From Acetobacteraceae bacterium (GTDB taxonomy: Bacteria > Pseudomonadota > Alphaproteobacteria > Acetobacterales > Acetobacteraceae), in the NCBI GenBank assembly GCA_031291725.1, contig JARLIM010000037.1, positions 1-64,000 of the forward strand: DNA of 64,000 nt, given 5' to 3'. This document shows positions 42,445 through 50,705 of this stretch, in pieces. Each line of letters opens with the position of its first letter. Within the stretch, counting starts at the first letter, position 1. The notes under the pieces are model-generated. The model had not been told where the DNA came from. It made no database searches and saw only the letters and a program-made list of their open reading frames with translations. The translations under genes were made by a program, and so were the position numbers.

Positions 42445-44016
42445 ATGCCAATTGTCCAGCAAGGCAGCATCAACACCACCGCCCTCGTGGTGCCTGATCT
42501 CTATGTCCAGATCGTCCCGCCGCAGAATTTGGTGTTGAACGGTGTGCCCACCAACATCGTCGGCATCGTTGGCACAGCGTCATGGGGGCCGGTTGGTCAA
42601 CCATCGATCATCGCCACGATGACCGATTATGCCAGCATTTTTGGCCCGTTGATCGCCCGCAAATATGATATGGGCACCCAGATTGCGACCGCGGTGCAGC
42701 AGGGAGCGTCGAATTTCCGCTGCGTGCGTGTCACCGACGGCACCGATACCTCGGCCACGCTCACGCTGCCCGGTACGAGTTTCACACTCGTCGCACTCTA
42801 TACCGGCAGCCTTGGCAATCGGATCGCCATCTCCCTCGGCACAGGTAGCCAGGCGGGCAGCTGGCGTCTGACCCTCTCTCTGCCGGGTCTGCAGCCTGAA
42901 GTATTCGACAATATCATGGGCACCGGTGCCAGTTTCTGGACCAATCTGGCCGCCGCCATCAATACGGGCACCGGCCTGCAACGCGGCCCAAGCCAGCTTG
43001 TTGTGGCCAACGCTGGCGGCACGTCCACCTCTGTCACCGCCCTGTCCACCACCTTCGCCATAGGCACGCCAGGCAGCGACGGTGCGGGAACGGCAAGTGC
43101 CGCTACGCTGATCGGCAGCGACGTCGTGCCGCGTCAAGGCATGTATGCCCTGCGCGGGCAAGGCTGCTCGATCGGTCTGCTCGCCGATGCTGATGACAGC
43201 TCGCAATGGACCACTCAGGCCGCCTTTGGCCTTCAAGAGGGTCTCTACATGATCCTCACCGGCCCCGCCGCCGACAACATCGCCAATGCGGTTGCCGTCA
43301 AACAGGCGGTCGGACTGGATACCTACGCCTGCAAGCTGATGTTTGGCGACTGGATCTGGTGGAACGATCAGGTCAACGCCACTTTGCGCCTGGTCTCGCC
43401 ACAAGGCTTCGTTGCAGGCCGATTGGCCAATCTTTCGCCAGAACAGTCCTCGCTCAACAAGCCATTATACAGCGTCGTCGGCACCCAGAAATCCGGGGCG
43501 CCCGGCACCACGCAGCAGGCCAGCTACGCCTCCGCCGATCTTGGCGTGCTGCTTGCGGCAGGCATCGATGTGATCGCAAATCCGCAACCTGCCGGTAGTT
43601 TCTGGGGTGTGCGCGGGGGCCATAACTCCAGTTCCAATGCCGCCACCAACGGCGACAACTACACCCGCTTGACCAACTATATCGCCGCCACCCTGGCGTC
43701 TGGGATGGGACAATATGTCGGGCAGGTGATCAACCAATCGTTGTTCCGTCGCATCCGAGCCACTCAACTCAGCTTCCTGCAGGCGATGCTCAGTCAAGGC
43801 TTGCTCGGCAGCACCGACGGCTCGCTGCCATTTTCGGTGATCTGCGACGCCTCCAATAACCCCGCCACCCGCACCGGCCTCGGCTACGTCCAGTCGGACG
43901 CACAGGTGCAGTATCAGGCGATCAATGAGAAATTCATCGTCAACATCGAAGGCGGCCAGACCGTGCAGGTTCAGAGCCAAGTTCTTCCGGGCACACCCGG
44001 CAGCCTCAACGCATAA
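42445..44016 (+). CDS. contractile tail sheath protein
   Basis: 523 residues. The N-terminal sheath domain (VPTNIVGIVGTASWGPVGQP; YDMGTQIATAVQQGASNFRC) and the C-terminal polymerisation domain (GMGQYVGQVINQSLFRRIRA; INEKFIVNIEGGQTVQVQSQ) are typical. This protein shows the particle has a contractile, myovirus-like tail. Confidence 0.9.
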   Translation: MPIVQQGSINTTALVVPDLYVQIVPPQNLVLNGVPTNIVGIVGTASWGPVGQPSIIATMTDYASIFGPLIARKYDMGTQIATAVQQGASNFRCVRVTDGTDTSATLTLPGTSFTLVALYTGSLGNRIAISLGTGSQAGSWRLTLSLPGLQPEVFDNIMGTGASFWTNLAAAINTGTGLQRGPSQLVVANAGGTSTSVTALSTTFAIGTPGSDGAGTASAATLIGSDVVPRQGMYALRGQGCSIGLLADADDSSQWTTQAAFGLQEGLYMILTGPAADNIANAVAVKQAVGLDTYACKLMFGDWIWWNDQVNATLRLVSPQGFVAGRLANLSPEQSSLNKPLYSVVGTQKSGAPGTTQQASYASADLGVLLAAGIDVIANPQPAGSFWGVRGGHNSSSNAATNGDNYTRLTNYIAATLASGMGQYVGQVINQSLFRRIRATQLSFLQAMLSQGLLGSTDGSLPFSVICDASNNPATRTGLGYVQSDAQVQYQAINEKFIVNIEGGQTVQVQSQVLPGTPGSLNA

Positions 44017-44028
44017 GGAGCGGCTCTC

Positions 44029-44457
44029 ATGACCAGCACCGTCTTTTCCATCGGCCGCGACTGTCAACTCGTCGTCCTTGGCCCCTATGGCCGCATCGAC
44101 CTCACCCACGTCACCGGCTTTGAGGCCCGCCAACTGACCGCCCCCATCCGGGTTGACCGTATCGATGGCACCCAACTCGCCGCAGAATTGCCCAAGGGCT
44201 GGGAAGGCCAGTTCGACCTCGAACGTGGCGGCTCGTCGGTGGATGATTTCATCGCTCAGATCGAAGCCGCCTATGTCAACGGCAGCGCCGTGCCCAGCGG
44301 CACACTCTACCAATACGTCTCAGAACCGGACGGCAGCACCAGCACCTATCAGTTCGAACAGGTTGTCTTCAAGCTGACCCAATCCGGCCAATGGCGCGGC
44401 GATCAGAGCGTCAAGCAGCGTCTGGACTTCTTCGCCGCCCGCCGCGTTCGCGTCTGA
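44029..44457 (+). CDS. tail tube protein
   Basis: 142 residues forming a beta-barrel tube protein (CQLVVLGPYGRIDLTHVTGF; WEGQFDLERGGSSVDDFIAQ; YQFEQVVFKLTQSGQWRGDQ). Its place directly after the sheath gene supports the call. Confidence 0.82.
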   Translation: MTSTVFSIGRDCQLVVLGPYGRIDLTHVTGFEARQLTAPIRVDRIDGTQLAAELPKGWEGQFDLERGGSSVDDFIAQIEAAYVNGSAVPSGTLYQYVSEPDGSTSTYQFEQVVFKLTQSGQWRGDQSVKQRLDFFAARRVRV

Positions 44458-44506
44458 CCCAAACTCATAAGGTGGAATGGCCCGCCATGACACCTCTGGA
44501 GCCACC

Positions 44507-44842
44507 ATGACTCCGACGCAGCAATCACTCGCCAACACAGTCGAGACCATACAGGACGCAGCGGGGCGCGCTATCACCCTGCGCCGCCTGAATGCGCTCG
44601 ATAAACTTCGCCTCTTCAAAGCCGCTGGACCTGTCTTGGCGCAAAATCCGCTCTGGCTCGGCATGGCCACGCTCGCCTGTGCCACCACCGACATCGACGG
44701 TGTGCCTGTCCCGCCGCCGGCGAACGAGGCGCAGGTTGAAGCCCTTGTCGGCAAACTGGGCGACATCGGCATCGCCGCCATCGCCAAGGCGCTCGCCCCA
44801 TCACCGACCACCCAAAGCTTGGCCGATCACGCGGGAAACTGA
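44507..44842 (+). CDS. tail assembly chaperone, short (G-type) product
   Basis: 111 residues from ATG 44507 (GGAG upstream; an in-frame ATG at 44477 is weaker). The sequence (AGRAITLRRLNALDKLRLFK; LGMATLACATTDIDGVPVPP) resembles tail assembly chaperones, which coat the tape measure during tail assembly. The frame ends exactly at a slippery heptamer, so a second, longer product is made by frameshifting. Confidence 0.8.
   Translation: MTPTQQSLANTVETIQDAAGRAITLRRLNALDKLRLFKAAGPVLAQNPLWLGMATLACATTDIDGVPVPPPANEAQVEALVGKLGDIGIAAIAKALAPSPTTQSLADHAGN
44833..44839 (+). other. programmed -1 ribosomal frameshift site GGGAAAC
   Basis: In the zero frame the ribosome reads GCG-GGA-AAC-TGA. The heptamer G-GGA-AAC is the X-XXY-YYZ form of a canonical -1 slippery site, one base different from the lambda G/GT site GGGAAAG, and the zero-frame stop follows immediately. 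The -1 frame stays open for 57 more codons. Confidence 0.85.
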
Positions 44843-45012
44843 GCAGGCACCCCGAGTTGGTGGATTGCCTCTACCTCCTCCGAAACGGGGTGCCGTTCGA
44901 CATCGCCTTCGCGCTACCGCCTGAAGATCGCCTCGCCTGGATCGTCGCCCTCGGGCGGCTTGATGGGCGGGAGTTCGATTTTGCCCGCATGGAATGGAGG
45001 CCGCCTGCATGA
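44839..45012 (+). CDS. frameshift extension of the tail chaperone (T part of GT)
   Basis: After a -1 slip the frame continues from CTG at 44839 as LSRHPELVDCLYLLRNGVPF, then FDIAFALPPEDRLAWIVALG, and ends with a TGA overlapping the next start (ATGA). The short acidic/hydrophobic extension with R-L-A-W is typical of the T half of chaperone pairs. It has no good start of its own, which supports expression only as a fusion. Confidence 0.78.
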   Translation: MSRHPELVDCLYLLRNGVPFDIAFALPPEDRLAWIVALGRLDGREFDFARMEWRPPA

Positions 45013-45377
45013 AACTCACCCTCCTGACCTCCCGCCTTGGCTCTGATCTGGAGGTTTCACTGGCCGCTGCCCTCGCTGATGAGGCACAGGCTTTGGCCAA
45101 GGCGTTACGCGACACCTTCGCCACCGCGCCCGGCGGCCCACACAGCCACCCTTGGCAGCGCTCCGGCACGCTGCACGCCAGTATTGAGGTCGCGATATCC
45201 GAGACTGAGGCCGTTATCGGCAGCAATGATCCTGTTGCGCTCTACCAGGAACATGGCGGTCCAACTCTGCCGCCGCGCCCCAGCTTCGGCCCGCTCGCCG
45301 CCACCGCAGGCCCCGGAATCGCCCATCGCCTGGGGCAAATTGCTCACGACGCCATCGCACCATTGAACGGGAAGTGA
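45009..45377 (+). CDS. phage tail completion-like protein
   Basis: 122 residues from ATG 45009, which overlaps the stop of the frameshift product. The helical N-terminal half (SLAAALADEAQALAKALRDT) and the HxGG loop YQEHGGPTLPPRPSFGPLAA resemble HK97 gp10-like tail completion proteins, although the position after the chaperone is unusual. The call is tentative. Confidence 0.5.
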   Translation: MKLTLLTSRLGSDLEVSLAAALADEAQALAKALRDTFATAPGGPHSHPWQRSGTLHASIEVAISETEAVIGSNDPVALYQEHGGPTLPPRPSFGPLAATAGPGIAHRLGQIAHDAIAPLNGK

Positions 45378-45378
45378 C

Positions 45379-46137
45379 ATGGACGATTACCTCATCGGCA
45401 TCCGCCTCGCCCTCGACAACGGCGTCAGTGCCGGACTGGCTTCTATTCGCGCCGATCTCGCAGCCCTGGACACCGCCATCGCCGCCTCGGCAGAGGGATT
45501 GCGGGCGCTGACTGAACTCAGCGCAAGCGCCCCGATGCCCGTGCAGCAAGCCGTGCCACGCCCCGCGTTACCATCGATTACCGAGCAAACCTCCGCCGCT
45601 CCGCCAATGGTGCCAGCGAGTATCTCCGCCAAGGCGCAGGGGACGTCACCTGTCAGCTCTCCCATCGTGCGCATCGACCCACCACCCAGCGCCCCGCTCG
45701 CCCCATTGCAGACGCCGCAGCCTCCGACATCCAGCAGCGGTGCCATCTCCCGTGACCAGCCTTGCCCGGTGCCCCAATTCGCCGCCGCACCGGTGATCAA
45801 TCTCACCGCACCGGCCAGTCGCACAACGTCAACGCATCAATCGGCGGCAGCTGCGCCATCAAACTGGCCATCCGCGCCATCGGCGCCCGTTCAGACACCC
45901 GATCCCATGGCGGGGGCATCGTCGCCATCCGGCCCGCAACCAACCTCCTACGCCCCACCGCCCACACAATCGTCCAATGCCTCCAGCGGCGGCAACGTTT
46001 ATCTCGACGGTGAGCGTCTCGGCCATTGGGTTTCCAACCACCTCGCCCGCGAGGCCAATCGCCCCAGCTATGGCGGCACCGGGTTCGACCCCAGCCTCTC
46101 CATCGCATGGCCCGGCGCCGCCCAGGGAGGGCAGTGA
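45379..46137 (+). CDS. very short tape-measure-like protein
   Basis: 252 residues in the slot where the tape measure gene is expected, directly after the chaperone pair. The start is helical (LDNGVSAGLASIRADLAALD), the middle 110 residues are Pro/Ser/Ala-rich, and the end NVYLDGERLGHWVSNHLARE matches the typical C-terminus of phage tape measures. It lacks the long coiled coils and lytic domain of usual ones (600-1000 residues). If it is the ruler, the tail is extremely short. Confidence 0.55.
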   Translation: MDDYLIGIRLALDNGVSAGLASIRADLAALDTAIAASAEGLRALTELSASAPMPVQQAVPRPALPSITEQTSAAPPMVPASISAKAQGTSPVSSPIVRIDPPPSAPLAPLQTPQPPTSSSGAISRDQPCPVPQFAAAPVINLTAPASRTTSTHQSAAAAPSNWPSAPSAPVQTPDPMAGASSPSGPQPTSYAPPPTQSSNASSGGNVYLDGERLGHWVSNHLAREANRPSYGGTGFDPSLSIAWPGAAQGGQ

Positions 46138-46140
46138 CGC

Positions 46141-46719
46141 ATGAGCATCCCCATTCTCAGTCTCGGTCCGGTCCAGTTCACTGATTTCGAACTTCCAGCC
46201 TCTATCATCTGGGGCGGCACGCAGTCGCTCGCCATTCACCGCATGCCCGGCGGTGCCCGCATCATCGACGCGATGGGCCGCGATGACGCACCGATCTCCT
46301 GGTCCGGCATCTTCTCCGGCCAAGACGCCATCTCCCGCGCCCACACCCTCGACCAAATGCGCGCCGATGGCAGTGTCTGGCCGCTGAGTTGGCAGGATTT
46401 CACCTATTCCGTGTTGATCGCCCGCTTCGAGGCCGACTACCGGCGTTCCAACTGGATTCCCTACCGCATCAGCTGTGCTGTCGTCAGCGACAATTCCGGT
46501 GCTCCTGCCGTGGCTTTGCTTTCCGCCTCCCAATCGGTGGCGCAGGATCTGGCGATTGCATCTGCGCTCAGCACGACCGACGTCGCCACGCCCATCGACA
46601 GTTTTTCCAGCGGCAGCGTGGACCTCTCAACCGCCTCGGCCCTGGCCGCGAATGCGGCTCAACAGGCGACGGCCTCATTCTACCTTGCCCGCGCCGCCCG
46701 CAATTCTCTTCTGGGGTAG
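46141..46719 (+). CDS. phage baseplate/tail protein (DNA-circulation N-like or hub-associated)
   Basis: 192 residues. The N-terminal part, PASIIWGGTQSLAIHRMPGG, followed by RIIDAMGRDDAPISWSGIFS, is typical of the beta-sandwich proteins that link tail tube and hub. The C-terminal part is Ala/Ser-rich and helical. It is followed by the LysM-like gene, as in Mu and P2 relatives. Confidence 0.55.
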   Translation: MSIPILSLGPVQFTDFELPASIIWGGTQSLAIHRMPGGARIIDAMGRDDAPISWSGIFSGQDAISRAHTLDQMRADGSVWPLSWQDFTYSVLIARFEADYRRSNWIPYRISCAVVSDNSGAPAVALLSASQSVAQDLAIASALSTTDVATPIDSFSSGSVDLSTASALAANAAQQATASFYLARAARNSLLG

Positions 46720-46725
46720 ACCGCG

Positions 46726-46914
46726 ATGAACACTATCACCACCGCCGGCGGCACGCTCTATCACCTCGCAGCCAGCCAACTTGGCGACGCGACCCAATGG
46801 ATACGCATCGCCCAACTCAACAACCTTTCCGACCCCATCCTGCAAGGCGTCGTCACCCTACAATTGCCACCCACCAATCCCACCGCCACCGGTGGTCTGC
46901 CGGTTGGGTATTGA
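46726..46914 (+). CDS. LysM-like tail protein X
   Basis: 62 residues with a single LysM-type module (GTLYHLAASQLGDATQWIRI, then AQLNNLSDPILQG, then VTLQLP). Small LysM proteins of this kind (P2 gpX, T4 gp53 type) clamp the baseplate hub to the wedges. Confidence 0.75.
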   Translation: MNTITTAGGTLYHLAASQLGDATQWIRIAQLNNLSDPILQGVVTLQLPPTNPTATGGLPVGY

Positions 46915-46915
46915 G

Positions 46916-47968
46916 ATGTCGGGCTCATTTCGTCAGCCCCGCCTGCTCGTGCTGGCCGACGGCATCATGGTACCAGGCGCAATCTCAGCCCAGGTGACGT
47001 CCACTGCCCACGCCACAGCCGACCGCTTCCGCCTCACCGTAGCCACCAGCCCCATCACCGCCGCGGCCTGGGCCAACACTGACAGCGCATTGATCGACAT
47101 CCAGATCAGTCTCGATGGCTATTCCTGGACCAGTCTTCTTCAAGGCAACATAGATCAATTGCAGCTCGATCCGATCTCCGGCCAACTCACCCTCGAAGGG
47201 CGCGACCTGTCCTCACGTCTGATTGAGAACCGTGTCGCCGAAACCTTTGCCAATCAAACATCCAGCGACATTGCCAACGCCTTCGCCACCAATGCCGGGC
47301 TGATCCCGAACGTGGCACCAACCACCACGCTGATCGGCACCTATTGGCAGCTTGAACACGATCAGATTGCGCTTTCCGCCCATTGCCGTGCGCGCAGCCA
47401 ATGGGATCTGTTGCTGCAACTCGCCGCTCGTGAAGGCTTCGATCTGTGGGTGTCCGGCTCAACGCTGAACTTCCAGCCCAGCGGGCAGGCGAGCACGATC
47501 CCGGTGTCGTTCTCTCCGTCGGATTTCCTGCGCCTGTCGCTCGAACGCAGCCTCACTTTGGCGCGCGACATCTCCGTCACCGTCCAGAGTTGGAATAGCC
47601 GTCAAAACATCGCAGTCAAGCAAACCGCCAAGGCCACACACGCCACAAGCGGTGCTGGTGGGGCAGGGGGCGCCGGGCCACTCGCTTACACTTACCTCGT
47701 CCCCAACCTGACCGCCGATGCCGCACTTGCTCTTGCCCAGCAGCGCCTGCGCGAATTGAGCCGGCATGAACGGGTGATTGACGCCGAAATGCCCGGCGAA
47801 CTGCGCCTTGCCCCACGCCAACAGATCGCTCTCACCGGCAGCAACACTGATTTCGATCAGCTTTACTGGATCGACACCATAATCCGCCGCCTCTCCGTCC
47901 ACTCTGGCTTCACCCAAAGCCTGCGCGCCCGCAACGCCTCGCCGGGCCTATCGATAGGGAGTTCTTGA
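46916..47968 (+). CDS. baseplate hub protein (late control D-like)
   Basis: 350 residues from ATG 46916. It matches the T4 gp27/P2 gpD-type hub: RPRLLVLADG-like start, LLQGNIDQLQLDPISGQLTL, LQLAAREGFDLWVSGSTLNF and RHERVIDAEMPGELRLAPRQ. It forms the trimeric hub on which the spike sits. Its stop overlaps the next start as TGATG. Confidence 0.78.
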   Translation: MSGSFRQPRLLVLADGIMVPGAISAQVTSTAHATADRFRLTVATSPITAAAWANTDSALIDIQISLDGYSWTSLLQGNIDQLQLDPISGQLTLEGRDLSSRLIENRVAETFANQTSSDIANAFATNAGLIPNVAPTTTLIGTYWQLEHDQIALSAHCRARSQWDLLLQLAAREGFDLWVSGSTLNFQPSGQASTIPVSFSPSDFLRLSLERSLTLARDISVTVQSWNSRQNIAVKQTAKATHATSGAGGAGGAGPLAYTYLVPNLTADAALALAQQRLRELSRHERVIDAEMPGELRLAPRQQIALTGSNTDFDQLYWIDTIIRRLSVHSGFTQSLRARNASPGLSIGSS

Positions 47969-48486
47969 TGGATCGCTTCCTCAACGCCCTGAAAGCCCAA
48001 TCCGCAGCCCAAGATTCCGGCTTCGGCCAACCTCGCTTCGCCACTGTCACCAGCGTGGACCCCACCCGGCCTGCCGTTCGGGTGACAATCCAGCCGGAAG
48101 GCATCGTCTCGGGTTGGTTGCCAGTGCTCTCTCCCTGGGTCGGCGCCGGCTGGGGGATGTCTTGCCCACCCAGTCCAGGTGATCAGGTGGTCATTCTCGC
48201 CCAGGAAGGCCACGCCGAACACGGGATCGTCATCGGCCGTGCGTGGTCGGATAAGGCTCAGACACCGCAAGCCCCCTCCGGCGAACTTTGGCTTGTCCAT
48301 CAAGCCGGTGCATTCCTGAAGCTCACTGCAGACGGTGCCATTCACGCCAATGGCGATTTGCATCTCATCGGCAACATCTTCGCCACCGGCAATGTGTCCG
48401 ACGGCGTCGGAAGCCTCGCCCGTCTGCGCCAGCATTACGACACCCATGTGCATGGCAGCAGCCCCACCACGTCTCAGCCGGATTGA
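47968..48486 (+). CDS. baseplate spike protein V
   Basis: 172 residues. An OB-fold domain (ATVTSVDPTRPAVRVTIQPE; WVGAGWGMSCPPSPGDQVVI) precedes short beta-helix repeats (GAIHANGDLHLIGNIFATGN) and ends with a His-rich tip (HYDTHVHGSSPTTSQPD) of the kind that binds iron at the spike apex. Confidence 0.85.
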   Translation: MDRFLNALKAQSAAQDSGFGQPRFATVTSVDPTRPAVRVTIQPEGIVSGWLPVLSPWVGAGWGMSCPPSPGDQVVILAQEGHAEHGIVIGRAWSDKAQTPQAPSGELWLVHQAGAFLKLTADGAIHANGDLHLIGNIFATGNVSDGVGSLARLRQHYDTHVHGSSPTTSQPD

Positions 48487-48492
48487 TCCTTC

Positions 48493-48873
48493 ATGCCCGA
48501 TCTTTCCCACCAATGGGGCAGCGACTTGTCGCTGTCGCCCACCGGCGACTTAGCACTCGCTGACGGCCCCGACCTCACCCGCCAGCGTGTCCTGCGGCGG
48601 TTGTTGACCAATCAGGGCGATTATATCTGGCAACTCGATTACGGCGCTGGATTGCCTGGTTTTGTCGGCCAACCCGGCAATCCGCCCGGCATCGCCGCCC
48701 TGATCAGGGGGCAGATTTTCCATGAGCCCGGCGTGTCTCAAACGCCGGCGCCGCACATTTCCGTCTCTTCCATTCTTGGCAATGGACCGACCAGCGGTCT
48801 TGCCCTCGCCCTGCGCTATGCCGACGCCGCAACGCAGGCGACGCAATCCCTGTCTTTTACCGTGGAGGGCTGA
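48493..48873 (+). CDS. baseplate wedge protein W/gp25-like
   Basis: 126 residues. It has the gp25 pattern DLSLSPTGDLALADGPDLTR, followed by QRVLRRLLTNQGDYIWQLDY and a final beta sheet. It initiates sheath polymerisation on the baseplate. Position between V and J supports this. Confidence 0.78.
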   Translation: MPDLSHQWGSDLSLSPTGDLALADGPDLTRQRVLRRLLTNQGDYIWQLDYGAGLPGFVGQPGNPPGIAALIRGQIFHEPGVSQTPAPHISVSSILGNGPTSGLALALRYADAATQATQSLSFTVEG

Positions 48874-48876
48874 ATT

Positions 48877-50001
48877 ATGCAGCTGCAGCTTCAGAACTTC
48901 TCAACAATGGTTTCCAACGCCGCAGCCGCTGTGCAAGCGGCCGCATCGGCGCTGATTGATCTGACCGTTGGCTCAACTCTGCGCGCCATTTTGGAAGCCA
49001 ATGCAGCCCTGGGCCTGTGGATGCAATGGCTGATCGTCGAACTGCTCTCCACGACCAGGGCGGCCACCAGCAATGGCGCGGACCTGGACAGTTTCGTCGC
49101 TGATTTCAGCATCACCAGGCTGCCTGCATCGCAAGCCACTGGCAGTGTGCAATTCTCTCGCTTTACCCCGACGCTCGCGGCCCTGATCCCGCTCGGCACC
49201 GGCCTACGCAGCGCCGATGGCAGCCTGAGCTTTACCGTCACTCAGGACAGCACCAACTCCGCGTGGTCCAGCGCCCAGAACGGCTATGTCCTGGGTGCCG
49301 GCATCGCCAGTGTCTCCGTACCGATCCAGGCGATTGTTCCCGGCAGTGCGGGCAATGTGCAAGCGGGTGTGATCACACAACTTGCCTCTGCCATCCCCGG
49401 CATCGATACCGTCATCAACGCCGCCCCCCTCACGGCTGGTCTCGATGCGGAGAGCGATGCGGCGCTGCGCAGTCGTTTTTCCGCCTACCTCGCCACCCGA
49501 TCACGCGGCACCCCGCTTGCCATCGGCAATGCTGTTCTCTCCGTGCGGCAAGGGCTGGACTACACGTTGCAGGAAAACATGTCGCCCGGCGGTGTGTCTC
49601 AGATCGGCTGTTTCGTGCTGACCGTCGATGACGGTTCCGGCACGCCCTCTTCCAGCCTGCTGGCCTCGGTTGCCAATGCGGTCGAGGCCACCCGGCCTAT
49701 CGGTGCGCTCTACACAATCCAGCCGCCGACGTTGCTGACCGCCAACATCTCGCTCACCGTCACCACCCCGGCCAACGCCAACCACGCCATTATCGTTGGG
49801 AACGTAGCCAATGCGCTGACGAATGCCATCACCGCCTTGACCATCGGTGTGCCGTTGCCGTGGTCGCGTATCACTCAGCTTGCCTATGCGGCCGATCCCA
49901 ACGTGACCAATGTGACCAATGTTCTGCTCAACGGCACCACCGCCGACCTCGTCCCCTCCGCCTCGGGCTTGATCCGCCCCGGCACCATTGCGGTATCCTG
50001 A
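48877..50001 (+). CDS. baseplate wedge protein J/gp47-like
   Basis: 374 residues with the J family pattern: LIDLTVGSTLRAILEANAAL, PIQAIVPGSAGNVQAGVITQ, and ESDAALRSRFSAYLATRSRG near the middle. It joins gpI and gpW in the baseplate wedge. Confidence 0.88.
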   Translation: MQLQLQNFSTMVSNAAAAVQAAASALIDLTVGSTLRAILEANAALGLWMQWLIVELLSTTRAATSNGADLDSFVADFSITRLPASQATGSVQFSRFTPTLAALIPLGTGLRSADGSLSFTVTQDSTNSAWSSAQNGYVLGAGIASVSVPIQAIVPGSAGNVQAGVITQLASAIPGIDTVINAAPLTAGLDAESDAALRSRFSAYLATRSRGTPLAIGNAVLSVRQGLDYTLQENMSPGGVSQIGCFVLTVDDGSGTPSSSLLASVANAVEATRPIGALYTIQPPTLLTANISLTVTTPANANHAIIVGNVANALTNAITALTIGVPLPWSRITQLAYAADPNVTNVTNVLLNGTTADLVPSASGLIRPGTIAVS

Positions 50002-50003
50002 CC

Positions 50004-50660
50004 ATGATCGGCGACGCACAGGACATGCTGGCCCGCCTCAAGGCCACGCTTCCCAAAACATGGTTCCCCGATAGCACACCAATTCTCGATGGCCTGCTGT
50101 CAGGCATGGCGCAGCTCTGGGCGCATCTTTATGGCCAGCTCTGCTTCACCCGACTGCAAACCCGCCTCGCCACCGCAACAGGTGGGTTTCTGGATGCGAT
50201 CTCGAAGGATTTTCTCGGCACTCTCCTGCCGCGCCGCCTCTCCGAACCGGATGCGGCGTTTCGCGTGCGCATTCAGAAAGAACTCGTGCGGGAGCGAAAC
50301 ACCCGCAACGCCGTCGTTTCGGTGCTCACCGACCTGACCGGCCGCACACCCGAGGTCTTCGAACCATCACGCCCAGCCGATACCGGCGGCTATGGCATTG
50401 GCTCCGGCTATGGCCTCGTCGGCGGCTGGGGAAGTTTGGCGCTGCCCTACCAATGCTTCGTCACCGCCTACCGCGCCCACAGCAGCGGCATCGCCACGGT
50501 GGCTGGTTATGGCGGGCCGACTGGAGGCTACGGCACCGGTGCCATCGAATACGCCTCGCTCTCGATGATCCAAGGCCAGATCGCCGACTCAGATATTGAG
50601 GCCGCCATCACCCGCGTGATGCCCTGCTCGGCCATCGCTTGGACCCGCATTTCGAACTAG
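50004..50660 (+). CDS. baseplate protein I-like
   Basis: 218 residues from ATG 50004, three bases after the J stop. The N-terminal helix (GDAQDMLARLKATLPKTWFP) and the conserved DAAFRVRIQKELVRERNTRN segment are typical of proteins that connect the wedge to the fibres. The second half has Gly/Tyr-rich loops (TGGYGIGSGYGLVGGWGSLA). Confidence 0.7.
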   Translation: MIGDAQDMLARLKATLPKTWFPDSTPILDGLLSGMAQLWAHLYGQLCFTRLQTRLATATGGFLDAISKDFLGTLLPRRLSEPDAAFRVRIQKELVRERNTRNAVVSVLTDLTGRTPEVFEPSRPADTGGYGIGSGYGLVGGWGSLALPYQCFVTAYRAHSSGIATVAGYGGPTGGYGTGAIEYASLSMIQGQIADSDIEAAITRVMPCSAIAWTRISN

Positions 50661-50705
50661 CGCCGCTTTGGTGCTTCCCGCTCACCCGCTCCGAAAGCTC
50701 TGATC

